A stretch of DNA of 64,000 nucleotides from Mycolicibacterium sp. P9-64. Lineage in GTDB: Bacteria > Actinomycetota > Actinomycetes > Mycobacteriales > Mycobacteriaceae. The DNA lies in the NCBI RefSeq assembly GCF_008329605.1, contig NZ_NPKO01000004.1, positions 248,001 through 312,000 on the forward strand. The letters run 5' to 3'. The translations under genes and the position numbers were made by a program. Every line of letters starts with the position of its first letter. The first letter of the stretch is position 1. This document shows, in pieces, positions 49,020-57,019 of the stretch. Below the pieces are notes generated by a model, which searched no databases, was not told the DNA's origin, and saw nothing but the letters and a program-made list of their open reading frames with translations.

Positions 49020-49036
49020 GTTAACATCAACGAAAC
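49020..49036. promoter_or_regulatory. GlnR-like nitrogen box candidate
   Basis: The words GTTAAC and GAAAC, 6 bp apart, match the GlnR half-site form (consensus GTnAC-N6-GaAAC) and give the AC-N9-AC spacing used by mycobacterial GlnR. It lies in the 273 bp gap between the divergent amine oxidase and second permease. Only one such box is seen; a second one at 22 bp distance is missing. GlnR control would fit an ammonia-releasing pathway. Confidence 0.4.
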
Positions 49037-49120
49037 ATTTGCGTGATGTGTCGGCAATACGGCGGCCCGACTCTTTCGGGCAGTCCGGCGAGGCGAGATC
49101 GCCGGTTGGCGAGAGACGGC

Positions 49121-50602
49121 ATGGTTCGTATGTCCACTCCGGTCGGCAAGCGTGCTCTGGTTGCCCTGACCACCCCGGTCGTCGGACTGCCGCGGCGTGC
49201 GCTGCCGCTGATCGCCGTGTTCACCCAGTCGATCGCGGCGGTGGCTCCGTCCGGAGCGGCCGCGGTCATCCCGATGCTGGTGCTCAGCACCACCGGGGGT
49301 GCGGGAGCGGTCGCCGCGTTCGCAGCCGCGGCGGTGGTGGTCGTGCTCGTCTCGGCCTGCTTGCGGCCGATGGCGCAACGCATGGCGGCCGTCGGTGGGC
49401 TCTACACCTACACCGCACGCGGACTCGGCGCCGGAGTGGCCTTGCCGACCGGATGGTCCGCCCTCATCGGATACGGTGCGGTGTCGATGGCCGGCCTCGT
49501 CGCGGTCGGGACGTATCTGTCCAACATCGTTGTCGCAGTTGGCCTCATACCGGACTCGCCGACTGCGATGATCGTCGGTCTCGCGGTGGTGGCCGGCGCG
49601 ATCGCCACCATCGTGATGCTGCGCGGAATCCGCGTTTCAGCCCTCATCACTTTGCTTGTCGAGTGCGTGTCGCTGACACTTCTCGGGTTGTTGCTGACGA
49701 TTCTGTGGCTCGGCGTGCCGCACGACGCCTCGTCGGTGTCCGCGGTGATGACGTGGCACGCCAGTCCGCGGACCATGGCGATCGGCATCGTCGTCGCCAT
49801 CAGCGCCTACGTCGGCTTCGAGAGTTCGACCACGCTCAGCGGTGAGGCCCGCCAGCCGTTCCAGTCGGTGCCGAGAACGTTGCGCTGGACACCCATCCTG
49901 GCTGCCGGCGCATACCTCATCGCGGTGCCGGTGCAGGCGTTGGCGCTGGCCGATGCTCCGGCCGCCGTCCGGGACAGTTCGACACCGCTGGTCGCACTGT
50001 TGGCCGCGCAGGATTCGCAGGGCCTTGCCGCGATGCTGGACTTCTGCATCGCGGCGTCGTTCTTCGCATGCACCCTCGCCTCGGCGAACGCACTCGTCCG
50101 GGTCCTGTTCAGCATGGGGCGAGAGGGTGTCGTGCCGTCGCTTCTCGGCCGGACGCACCCACGGTTCAAGACGCCGGCACCCGCAATCACCGCGGCGATG
50201 CTGGTCGTCACGACGGTCCCCGTCGGCGCCTTGCTACTGGGACTCAGCCCGGACGAGGGTTTGCGTGCATTCCTCACCTTGAGTGCATGCGGCTATCTCG
50301 GTACCTACCTGGCCGGGTGCATCGCCACGCCCGCATTGCTGCGACGCATCGGTGAACTGACGCCGGGCATCCTGATCCTCAGCGCCTTCACCACCTGCTT
50401 GCTGGTGGCGCTGACTGGAGCCGCGTTCTTCGTCGCCATTCGAGAGCGCGCCCCGGTTCTGATCACGTATCTGGGGCTCATCGGGATCGCCGTCGCCTAC
50501 ACCCTGCTGCTCAAGAGATTTGCGCCGCAACGCCTGGAATCGGTCGGCGTCTACGACGAGACGCAGCGCGCCGATCTCCTGAGCGCGGTGCCGTTCCGAT
50601 GA
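49121..50602 (+). CDS. second APC-family amino acid/amine permease
   Basis: The 493-residue product starts at ATG 49121 with GAGAGA upstream; another ATG is 9 bp downstream. Twelve or so hydrophobic segments, with APC-type VFTQSIAAVAPSGAAAVIPMLVL near the start, GLYTYTARGLGAGVAL and VAISAYVGFESSTTLSGEARQP. It diverges from the amine oxidase operon and is followed by an IclR regulator with an ATGA overlap. It is related to but distinct from the permease in the amine oxidase operon. Probably an amino acid or amine transporter. Confidence 0.9.
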   Translation: MVRMSTPVGKRALVALTTPVVGLPRRALPLIAVFTQSIAAVAPSGAAAVIPMLVLSTTGGAGAVAAFAAAAVVVVLVSACLRPMAQRMAAVGGLYTYTARGLGAGVALPTGWSALIGYGAVSMAGLVAVGTYLSNIVVAVGLIPDSPTAMIVGLAVVAGAIATIVMLRGIRVSALITLLVECVSLTLLGLLLTILWLGVPHDASSVSAVMTWHASPRTMAIGIVVAISAYVGFESSTTLSGEARQPFQSVPRTLRWTPILAAGAYLIAVPVQALALADAPAAVRDSSTPLVALLAAQDSQGLAAMLDFCIAASFFACTLASANALVRVLFSMGREGVVPSLLGRTHPRFKTPAPAITAAMLVVTTVPVGALLLGLSPDEGLRAFLTLSACGYLGTYLAGCIATPALLRRIGELTPGILILSAFTTCLLVALTGAAFFVAIRERAPVLITYLGLIGIAVAYTLLLKRFAPQRLESVGVYDETQRADLLSAVPFR

Positions 50603-51348
50603 ACCCGCGTCGCGACCCAACGCGCCATCACCCGAGCACCGTGTCGAGCTCCCTGGACATCCTCGAAGTCGTTGCCGTACAGGGACTTGGAGTTACCGCC
50701 AAGGAGATCGCCGGAGCGCTGCACATGCCGCCCGCCACCGCATACCGCCTGCTCAACGCGCTGGTGGCAGACGAGTATCTGGTCCGCACCTCCGACCTGC
50801 GGGGATTCGGGCTCGGATCGCGGCTCGACGGCTTTGTCGCCGCGGCGTCGACGCCCAGCCTGTGCACGGTTGCGCGCGACCACCTCGACGAGCTGCGCAC
50901 CGGCCTGCGTTTCGGCGTTCACCTGTTGGCGTTTCACGAGCGCTCCGTGCGCGTGGTGGACGCCGATCCGGATCATCCGGTGCGTGCCGAGCGGGAACTG
51001 GTGCGCTACCTGCATGCATCAGCGGGGGGCAAGCTCTATCTGGCCGATCAGACCACATGGCAGCAAGCTCTACCGTCCACGCTGCTGCGGCGCATCACGC
51101 CAGCCACGGTCACCGATCTCGCGCTGCTGGACGCCGAACTTCGCCAGGTCCGTGAGCAAGGGTTCGCACTCCAGGTCGACCAGCTCGAGGTCGAGTTGGC
51201 CTGCGCCGCGGTGCCGATCCGAAACGCCGAAGGCGACGTCGCAGCAGCGTTGTGCCTCGCGGGCCCATCGACCCGGGCCGAGGCGTTGCGCGACCAGGTG
51301 GTCACGCTGCGGGCATGCGCCAAAGCCATGGCACCGCTGCTGTTTTGA
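50599..51348 (+). CDS. IclR-family transcriptional regulator
   Basis: The 249-residue product has the winged-helix N-terminus (SSLDILEVVAVQGLGVTAKEIAGALHMPPATAYRLLNALVADEYLVR). A GAF-like IclR effector domain with LHASAGGKLYLADQTTW and CAAVPIRNAEGDVAAALCLAG follows. IclR proteins regulate catabolic operons in response to small acids or aldehydes. Start overlaps the permease stop, so it probably regulates the permease and the divergent amine oxidase operon. Confidence 0.92.
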   Translation: MNPRRDPTRHHPSTVSSSLDILEVVAVQGLGVTAKEIAGALHMPPATAYRLLNALVADEYLVRTSDLRGFGLGSRLDGFVAAASTPSLCTVARDHLDELRTGLRFGVHLLAFHERSVRVVDADPDHPVRAERELVRYLHASAGGKLYLADQTTWQQALPSTLLRRITPATVTDLALLDAELRQVREQGFALQVDQLEVELACAAVPIRNAEGDVAAALCLAGPSTRAEALRDQVVTLRACAKAMAPLLF

Positions 51349-51415
51349 GTCGCCCGGCGAAGTCGACACGACCCCGTGACCGGATATCGACCCTGTTGGG
51401 GCCACAATTGGGGTT

Positions 51416-53458
51416 GTGGACTTCCATTCCGCCTACCGGCACGGCTTCGTCCGGGTCGCCGCGTGCACCCACCACACCGCCCTGGCCGACCCCGCGGCCA
51501 ACGCGGAATCCGTGCTCCGGATGGCGCGGGACTGTCACGACGACGGCGTCGCGCTCGCGGTGTTTCCCGAGCTGACGCTATCGGGATACTCGATCGAGGA
51601 CATCCTTCTGCAGGACGGGCTGCTCGACGCCGTCGAGGTAGCGCTGAACGACGTCGTCGCGGAATCGGCCGAGCTGCTACCGGTCCTGGTCGTGGGTGCG
51701 CCGCTGCGCCACCGCCACCGGGTCTACAACACCGCCGTCGTGATCCACCGCGGCACGGTGCTCGGCGTGGTGCCCAAGTCCTATCTGCCCAACTACCGCG
51801 AGTTCTACGAGCGCAGGCAGCTGGCGGCGGGCGACGACGCAGGCGGCACCATCCGCGTCGCGGGCGCCGACGTCCCGTTCGGCCCCGACCTGTTGTTCGC
51901 GGCCACGGACTTGCCGAACTTCGTCCTGCACGTCGAGGTGTGCGAGGACATGTGGGTGCCGATCCCGCCGAGCGCGGAGGCCGCGCTGGCCGGCGCGACG
52001 GTGCTGGCCAACCTGTCGGGCAGTCCGATCACGATCGGCCGGGCCGATGACCGCAAGCTGCTGGCCCGCTCGGCGTCGTCGCGCTGCCTTGCGGCCTATG
52101 TCTACTCGGCGGCAGGCGAGGGGGAGTCGACCACCGATCTGGCGTGGGACGGCCAGACGATGATCTACGAGAACGGTGTCCTGCTCGCCGAATCCGAACG
52201 TTTCCCCAAGGGTGAGCGGCGCTCGATCGCCGACGTGGACACCGATCTGCTGCGCGCCGAGCGACTCCGGATGGGCACGTTCGACGACAACCGCAGGCAC
52301 CACGCTGCGCGTGTCGACGCCTTCCGCCGGATCGAGTTCGTCGTCGATCCGCCCGCCGGCGACATCGGGTTGCTGCGCGAGGTCGAACGCTTCCCGTTCG
52401 TACCCTCGGATCCGGCTCGGCTGCAACAGGACTGCTACGAGGCCTACAACATCCAGGTGTCGGGTCTGGAACAGCGGCTGCGCGCGCTGAACTACCCCAA
52501 GGTCGTGATCGGGGTGTCCGGCGGGCTGGACTCCACACATGCGCTGATCGTCGCCGCGCGCGCGATGGACCGTGAAGGCAGGCCGCGTAGCGACATCCTG
52601 GCGTTCACGATGCCCGGTTTCGCGACCGGCGACCACACCAAGAACAACGCCGTCGCGCTTGGCAAGACACTCGGAGTGACGTTCTCCGAGATCGACATTC
52701 GTGATACCGCGTCGCTCATGCTTTCGGAGATGGACCACCCGTTCGGTCGCGGCGACAAGGTGTACGACGTCACGTTCGAGAACGTGCAGGCCGGCCTGCG
52801 CACCGATTACCTGTTCCGGCTGGCCAACCAGCGCGGCGGCATCGTGCTCGGCACCGGCGACCTCTCCGAGCTCGCATTGGGCTGGTCGACCTACGGTGTC
52901 GGCGACCAGATGTCGCACTACAACGTGAACGGCGGCGTTCCGAAGACCCTGATCCAGCACCTGATCCGGTGGGTGATCTCCTCCGGCGAGTTCGGCGACG
53001 AGGTCAACACGGTGCTGCAGTCGGTGTTGGACACCGAGATCACCCCGGAGCTGGTGCCGACAAGCGAGGGCGAGCAGGTGCAGAGCAGCGAGGCGAAGGT
53101 GGGTCCCTATGCCCTGCAGGACTTCTCGCTCTACCAGGTGCTGCGTTGGGGCTTCCGCCCGTCGAAGGTGGCGTTCCTGGCACTGCACGCCTGGGGCGAC
53201 GCCCAGCGCGGCGACTGGCCCACCGGATACCCCGACGACAAGCGACCGGCGTACTCGCTGGCCGAGATCCGCAGCTGGCTGAAGGTCTTCGTGCAGCGGT
53301 TCTACTCGTTCAGCCAGTTCAAGCGCTCCGCCCTGCCCAACGGTCCGAAGGTCTCCTCGGGCGGCGCGCTGTCCCCGCGCGGGGACTGGCGAGCACCGTC
53401 GGACATGTCGGCACGTGTCTGGCTCGACGAGATCGAGCGCAACGTCCCAACCAGGTGA
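51416..53458 (+). CDS. nadE: glutamine-dependent NAD+ synthetase
   Basis: The 680-residue two-domain protein has a nitrilase-type glutaminase at the N-terminus (Glu in [13 protein letters not shown], Lys in [15 protein letters not shown], Cys in VCEDMWVP). The synthetase domain has the ATP loop [17 protein letters not shown] and [15 protein letters not shown]. It amidates nicotinic acid adenine dinucleotide to NAD+. GTG start; the length matches the M. tuberculosis enzyme (Rv2438c). Lies downstream of proB in both genomes, but here separated by the P450 and amine clusters. Confidence 0.97.
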   Translation: MDFHSAYRHGFVRVAACTHHTALADPAANAESVLRMARDCHDDGVALAVFPELTLSGYSIEDILLQDGLLDAVEVALNDVVAESAELLPVLVVGAPLRHRHRVYNTAVVIHRGTVLGVVPKSYLPNYREFYERRQLAAGDDAGGTIRVAGADVPFGPDLLFAATDLPNFVLHVEVCEDMWVPIPPSAEAALAGATVLANLSGSPITIGRADDRKLLARSASSRCLAAYVYSAAGEGESTTDLAWDGQTMIYENGVLLAESERFPKGERRSIADVDTDLLRAERLRMGTFDDNRRHHAARVDAFRRIEFVVDPPAGDIGLLREVERFPFVPSDPARLQQDCYEAYNIQVSGLEQRLRALNYPKVVIGVSGGLDSTHALIVAARAMDREGRPRSDILAFTMPGFATGDHTKNNAVALGKTLGVTFSEIDIRDTASLMLSEMDHPFGRGDKVYDVTFENVQAGLRTDYLFRLANQRGGIVLGTGDLSELALGWSTYGVGDQMSHYNVNGGVPKTLIQHLIRWVISSGEFGDEVNTVLQSVLDTEITPELVPTSEGEQVQSSEAKVGPYALQDFSLYQVLRWGFRPSKVAFLALHAWGDAQRGDWPTGYPDDKRPAYSLAEIRSWLKVFVQRFYSFSQFKRSALPNGPKVSSGGALSPRGDWRAPSDMSARVWLDEIERNVPTR

Positions 53459-53538
53459 TTTGTGGCGTTTGAGGAGCGCTGAGCGCTCCTGAAACTCCAT
53501 AAGCCGAGGTGGCGGCCCGGTTGTGTGAAAGGGTCATG

Positions 53539-53560
53539 GGGGCGAGCGAAGCGACGGGGG
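53539..53560. repeat. dispersed 22 bp repeat copy before the GntR gene
   Basis: Identical to the repeats at 25591-25722 and 34014-34035 over 22 bp. It ends 10 bp before the GTG of the GntR gene, and its final GGGGG plus the next AAGA forms the only visible ribosome-binding site for that gene. Confidence 0.85.
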
Positions 53561-53570
53561 AAGACTGATC

Positions 53571-54377
53571 GTGCCGGATGGAAAACAGGGCGGTGATCTG
53601 GTCAACGTCTCTGCGGGTGTCCCGCTGCATCGCCAGCTCTTCCTGGTGTTGCACGACGAGATCGGTCGCGGGGCGTTGGCCCCGGGCGACGCGCTGCCGA
53701 CCGAGCAGTCGATGTGCGACCAGTTCGGCGTCTCCCGCATCACGGTCCGCCGGGCGTTGGCCGACCTCGCCGAGGCAGGGCTCATCGAACGCCGCCACGG
53801 CATCGGCTCGTTCGTCACCGAACGTGCACCGCTGCGCCCGCCCGAAGCCGGCGGCACCTACCTGGACGAATTGCGGCAGGTCGAGTTCGAGACCGAGGTC
53901 GACGTCATCGAGTACGGGAAGCGCACCCTGCCCCGCCCCGTCTTCCAGAGGTTGGCCCCGCGTGAGCATGGGCTGTTCGTTCTCAGGCTGCGACGCGAGC
54001 GCAGAACGGGTGAGCCCCTGATGATCACCGAAGCCTGGTTGCCCGCCGAACTTGCCGACACGATCACCCAGGAGTCGTTGGCAGGCCTGCCTCTCTACCG
54101 ATTACTGGCCGACGGGGGCGTGATCCTGGAGCGGCTCGAACACGAGCTGACGGCCGAGGTCGCGGGTCCCCGTACCGCAGCCTTGCTCGATACGGCGATC
54201 GGTTCCCCGCTGATCCGGGTGAACCGGGTCGCGTACGCCGCGGGGGAGCCGCATCACTTCCTGTCGATGGTGTTGTCACCGAACCGAAGTCGCGTCGTGT
54301 TGAACCAGACCCCGAGTGATCTCGCGCGCGGTACGGGCATGGCGATCGCCCACGACGTGCTTCGGCCTAGTACGTAA
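53571..54377 (+). CDS. GntR/HutC-family transcriptional regulator
   Basis: The 268-residue product has the GntR winged helix (PLHRQLFLVLHDEIGRGALAPGDALPTEQSMCDQFGVSRITVRRALADLAEAG in pieces). A UTRA ligand domain follows, ending LSMVLSPNRSRVVLNQ. HutC-type GntR proteins respond to sugars, amino acids or small acids. GTG start just after the dispersed repeat. The 3' end overlaps the convergent TetR gene by 11 bp. Target unknown; nadE and an aldo/keto reductase are neighbours. Confidence 0.9.
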   Translation: MPDGKQGGDLVNVSAGVPLHRQLFLVLHDEIGRGALAPGDALPTEQSMCDQFGVSRITVRRALADLAEAGLIERRHGIGSFVTERAPLRPPEAGGTYLDELRQVEFETEVDVIEYGKRTLPRPVFQRLAPREHGLFVLRLRRERRTGEPLMITEAWLPAELADTITQESLAGLPLYRLLADGGVILERLEHELTAEVAGPRTAALLDTAIGSPLIRVNRVAYAAGEPHHFLSMVLSPNRSRVVLNQTPSDLARGTGMAIAHDVLRPST

Positions 54378-54954
54378 CCGCGCTTCGCAATCCATCGGCG
54401 AACACGGTGACCATGCGCTGGTTGTAGGCGAGGCCTTCGCCGGGAACGGGTTGGCACAGCAGCGCCACGGCGTGCAGGACTTCGGTGGCGCTGACGTCGG
54501 CGCGGATGTCACCGGTCTCGATTGCGGCGGCCAGCAGTGCCTGCACGACGGGCTCGAGCCGAGTCATGAAGTAACCCGGCAAGGCGTCGAAGGCGGGATC
54601 GCCCGAATGCAGTGCCGAGGCGAGTCCCCGTTTGGTGCCGATGAACTCGGTGTACCGGTTCAGCCACGCGGTGAGCGCCGCGTGAGGTTCGGGGCTGGCC
54701 CGCAGTGCCAGCCCCGCCTCGGCGAGCGCGTCGATCTCGTGCTGGAGTACCGCGGCGACGAGGTCGGATCGTTGCGGAAAGTGCCGATACAGCGTTCCGA
54801 CTCCGACGCCTGCCAGGTCGGTGATCTCCTTGGCGGGCGCATCGACTCCCGACCGTGCGAAGACCGATTTGGCGGCTTCCAGGAGCGCGCCGACGTTGCG
54901 TTCGGCATCCGCGCGCCGACGCCGCGGTACCTGCCCGGGTTCCTGGTCGGCCAC
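54367..54954 (-). CDS. TetR-family regulator (of the adjacent aldo/keto reductase)
   Basis: The 195-residue product is read from a GTG at 54952-54954 with AAGGAGGG 8 nt upstream; the longer frame to 55107 runs through the operator and reductase start. The helix-turn-helix is AKEITDLAGVGVGTLYRHFPQRSDLVAAVL. It diverges from the reductase across 118 bp containing a near-perfect 13 bp palindrome. It probably represses the reductase and itself. Confidence 0.92.
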   Translation of the reverse strand: MADQEPGQVPRRRRADAERNVGALLEAAKSVFARSGVDAPAKEITDLAGVGVGTLYRHFPQRSDLVAAVLQHEIDALAEAGLALRASPEPHAALTAWLNRYTEFIGTKRGLASALHSGDPAFDALPGYFMTRLEPVVQALLAAAIETGDIRADVSATEVLHAVALLCQPVPGEGLAYNQRMVTVFADGLRSAVTY

Positions 54955-54980
54955 CGCTGCACCCTCCTTCGTTGCAAACC

Positions 54981-55016
54981 GGAAAGCAATTCCATATAGT
55001 TTCGGAATAGCTTTCC
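54981..55016. promoter_or_regulatory. TetR operator candidate, GGAAAGCAATTCC / GGAATAGCTTTCC
   Basis: Inverted 13 bp arms at 54981-54993 and 55004-55016 agree at 12 of 13 positions, with a 10 bp spacer. The element lies between the TetR gene and the aldo/keto reductase and must overlap both promoters. It is AT-rich and unlike the rest of the region. Confidence 0.75.
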
Positions 55017-55072
55017 GCTTACCGCGCGAGCATACGGCACCCCCGCCGTGCCAGTCGATCACAGGAGAAGGC

Positions 55073-56095
55073 ATGCAGTACCGAATCCTCGGCCGAACCG
55101 GCATCAAGGTCAGCCCCTACGCGTTGGGCGCACTGATGTTCGCCACCAGCGTCGGCAATGCCGACTCCGAGGACTCGATCCGTGTCATTCACGAGGCGCT
55201 CGATGCCGGGATCAACGTGATCGACACCGCCGATGTCTACGGCGATTCCGAAGAAATAGTCGGCAGAGCGTTGAGGGGCCGTCGAGATGGCGTCGTGCTC
55301 GCAACCAAGGTGAGCCGCCCGATGGGCGACGACCCCAATCAGCGAGGTGCGTCCCGGCGTTGGATCATGACCGCCGTCGACAACTCGCTACGCCGACTGC
55401 AGACCGACCACGTCGACCTCTACCAGGTCCACCTGCCCGACCCCGACACCGACATCGAGGAAACTCTATCCGCCCTAACGGATTTGATCCGCAGTGGAAA
55501 GGTCCGCGCCATCGGGACTTCCAACATGCCCGCCTCCGACATCGTCGAAGCCCAGTGGGTCGCCGAACGTCGTGGCCTGCAACGACTTCACACTGAGCAA
55601 CCGCCCTACTCGCTGCTCAATCGCGGGGCCGAACGCGAGGTGCTACCGACCGTGCAGCGCCACGGCATGGGGACACTCGTATGGGGCCCACTCGGGCAAG
55701 GCCTGCTCACCGGCCGAATCCGCAAGGGGCAGAAGACCGACGTTCGCCGCGCAAGCCTGTTCACTCATCTCACCGACGAGGCGCGCCTAGACGTCGTCGA
55801 ACGATTCATTGGGTTGGCCGACGAGGCGGGTATGCCGCTGACACATCTGGCCATGGCGTTTGCCATCGCCCATCCCGCAGTGAGCAGCGCGATCATCGGC
55901 CCGCGCACGGCAGACCACCTCGACGATCTCGTGGCGGGGTTCGATGTGACGCTCGGCGACGACATCCTCGACCGGATCGACGAAATCGTCGTGCCGGGAA
56001 CGGACGTCGGCGCACTCGATCAAGCCTACGTCCCGCCTGCGCTTCGAGAAGCCGGTCTTCGTCGCCGGCCTGCCGGTCAACGCGGCGCCGCCTGA
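55073..56095 (+). CDS. aldo/keto reductase
   Basis: The 340-residue product starts at ATG 55073, preceded by AGGAGAAGGC; the open frame upstream belongs to the TetR region. It has the AKR features ILGRTGIKVSPYALGALMF, NVIDTADVYGDSEEIVGRAL (catalytic Asp and Tyr), LATKVSRPMGD (Lys), VDLYQVHLPDPDTDIEETL (His) and the cofactor part GPLGQGLLTGR. It reduces aldehydes or ketones with NADPH. The stop abuts the convergent rbsK stop. Confidence 0.93.
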   Translation: MQYRILGRTGIKVSPYALGALMFATSVGNADSEDSIRVIHEALDAGINVIDTADVYGDSEEIVGRALRGRRDGVVLATKVSRPMGDDPNQRGASRRWIMTAVDNSLRRLQTDHVDLYQVHLPDPDTDIEETLSALTDLIRSGKVRAIGTSNMPASDIVEAQWVAERRGLQRLHTEQPPYSLLNRGAEREVLPTVQRHGMGTLVWGPLGQGLLTGRIRKGQKTDVRRASLFTHLTDEARLDVVERFIGLADEAGMPLTHLAMAFAIAHPAVSSAIIGPRTADHLDDLVAGFDVTLGDDILDRIDEIVVPGTDVGALDQAYVPPALREAGLRRRPAGQRGAA

Positions 56096-56953
56096 CTACC
56101 CGAGGTTGAGCACGTCGTCGATGGCCTCGGCGGTCGGAGCGCAGTCACCTGCGCCCGGGACCAGCGTCGCGAGAGCGCCTGCCGCACAAGCCCGGCGCAG
56201 CGCGTCGGCCGGACCCGCGAGCCATCCAGCGGCGAGCACTCCTGCGAAGACGTCGCCTGCGCCGGTGGTGTCGATCGCCTCCACCGCGGGCGCGGCAACG
56301 TCGCTGTGGCCGTCGGGGCCGACGTGCGTCGCGCCGTCGGCGCCCCGTGTGATCACCAGATGCGGTACGGGCCAATGCCATTGCCGTGATTCAACGTCGT
56401 TGAGCACCACGACGTCGGTCACCCCGGCGAGTGCCTCGAGCGCATCGGGCGAGGCGCAGGCCGGTGACGCGTTCACGACCACCAGCGCGCCGCCGTCACG
56501 CCCAAGGCGTGCGGCCGCCAGCGCCGTCTCGATCGGAATCTCCAACTGCAGCAGCACCACGTCGGCAGCGGCCACCACGGCTCGAACGTCGGCCGACGCC
56601 ATGCTCAGATGTGCGTTGGCGCCTGGTGCGACGACGATGCTGTTCTCGGCATGGGCGTCCACCACGATCGCTGCCGCTCCACTGGGGCCCGGCACGGTGA
56701 CCACGCCATCGAGACCCACCCCGTTGTCGCGAAGGTGTGCGCGCAGAACGACCGCCGCCGGGTCGTCGCCAAGGGCCGCGACCATGTGCACGGACGCACC
56801 CGCCCGAGCGGCTGCGACGGCCTGATTGCCGCCCTTGCCGCCCGGTGCTGCCGACGACGACGAGGCCAGCACGGTCTCGCCGGGCCGCGGCAGCGCCTCG
56901 ACGGTGAACGACTGATCGAGGTTGACGCTGCCCACCACACACACCGTTGCCAC
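56096..56953 (-). CDS. rbsK: ribokinase (PfkB family)
   Basis: The 285-residue product has signature 1 GGKGGNQAVAAARAG (residues 38-52), an ATP/ribose central part, and signature 2 DTTGAGDVFAGVLAAGW with the catalytic Asp. It begins MATVCVVGSVNLDQSFTVEALPRPGETVL, as in ribokinases. It phosphorylates D-ribose. In M. tuberculosis rbsK (Rv2436) also lies near nadE. Its start is only 16 bp from the stop of the TnpB-like gene, so its promoter must lie in that gene's 3' end, where two palindromes are found. Confidence 0.93.
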   Translation of the reverse strand: MATVCVVGSVNLDQSFTVEALPRPGETVLASSSSAAPGGKGGNQAVAAARAGASVHMVAALGDDPAAVVLRAHLRDNGVGLDGVVTVPGPSGAAAIVVDAHAENSIVVAPGANAHLSMASADVRAVVAAADVVLLQLEIPIETALAAARLGRDGGALVVVNASPACASPDALEALAGVTDVVVLNDVESRQWHWPVPHLVITRGADGATHVGPDGHSDVAAPAVEAIDTTGAGDVFAGVLAAGWLAGPADALRRACAAGALATLVPGAGDCAPTAEAIDDVLNLG

Positions 56954-56962
56954 GCGCTTACC

Positions 56963-57019
56963 GTAACCGTTACAACTGGAGTCGACCGTTGTTGGCCGTT
57001 GCCGGGGTAACGGTTACCC
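56963..57019. promoter_or_regulatory. two GTAAC-N-GTTAC palindromes in front of rbsK
   Basis: GTAAC-C-GTTAC at 56963-56973 spans the stop codon of the TnpB-like gene. GGGTAAC-G-GTTACCC at 57005-57019 lies inside its last codons, with centres 44 bp apart. Both are 9-37 bp and 52-66 bp upstream of the rbsK start. Paired palindromes of this kind with a helical-phase spacing (about four turns) look like operators of a LacI/GntR-type regulator of rbsK. The second, extended to GCCGGGGTAAC/GTTACCCGGCC with one bulged base, could also be an RNA hairpin at the end of the TnpB transcript. Confidence 0.55.
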
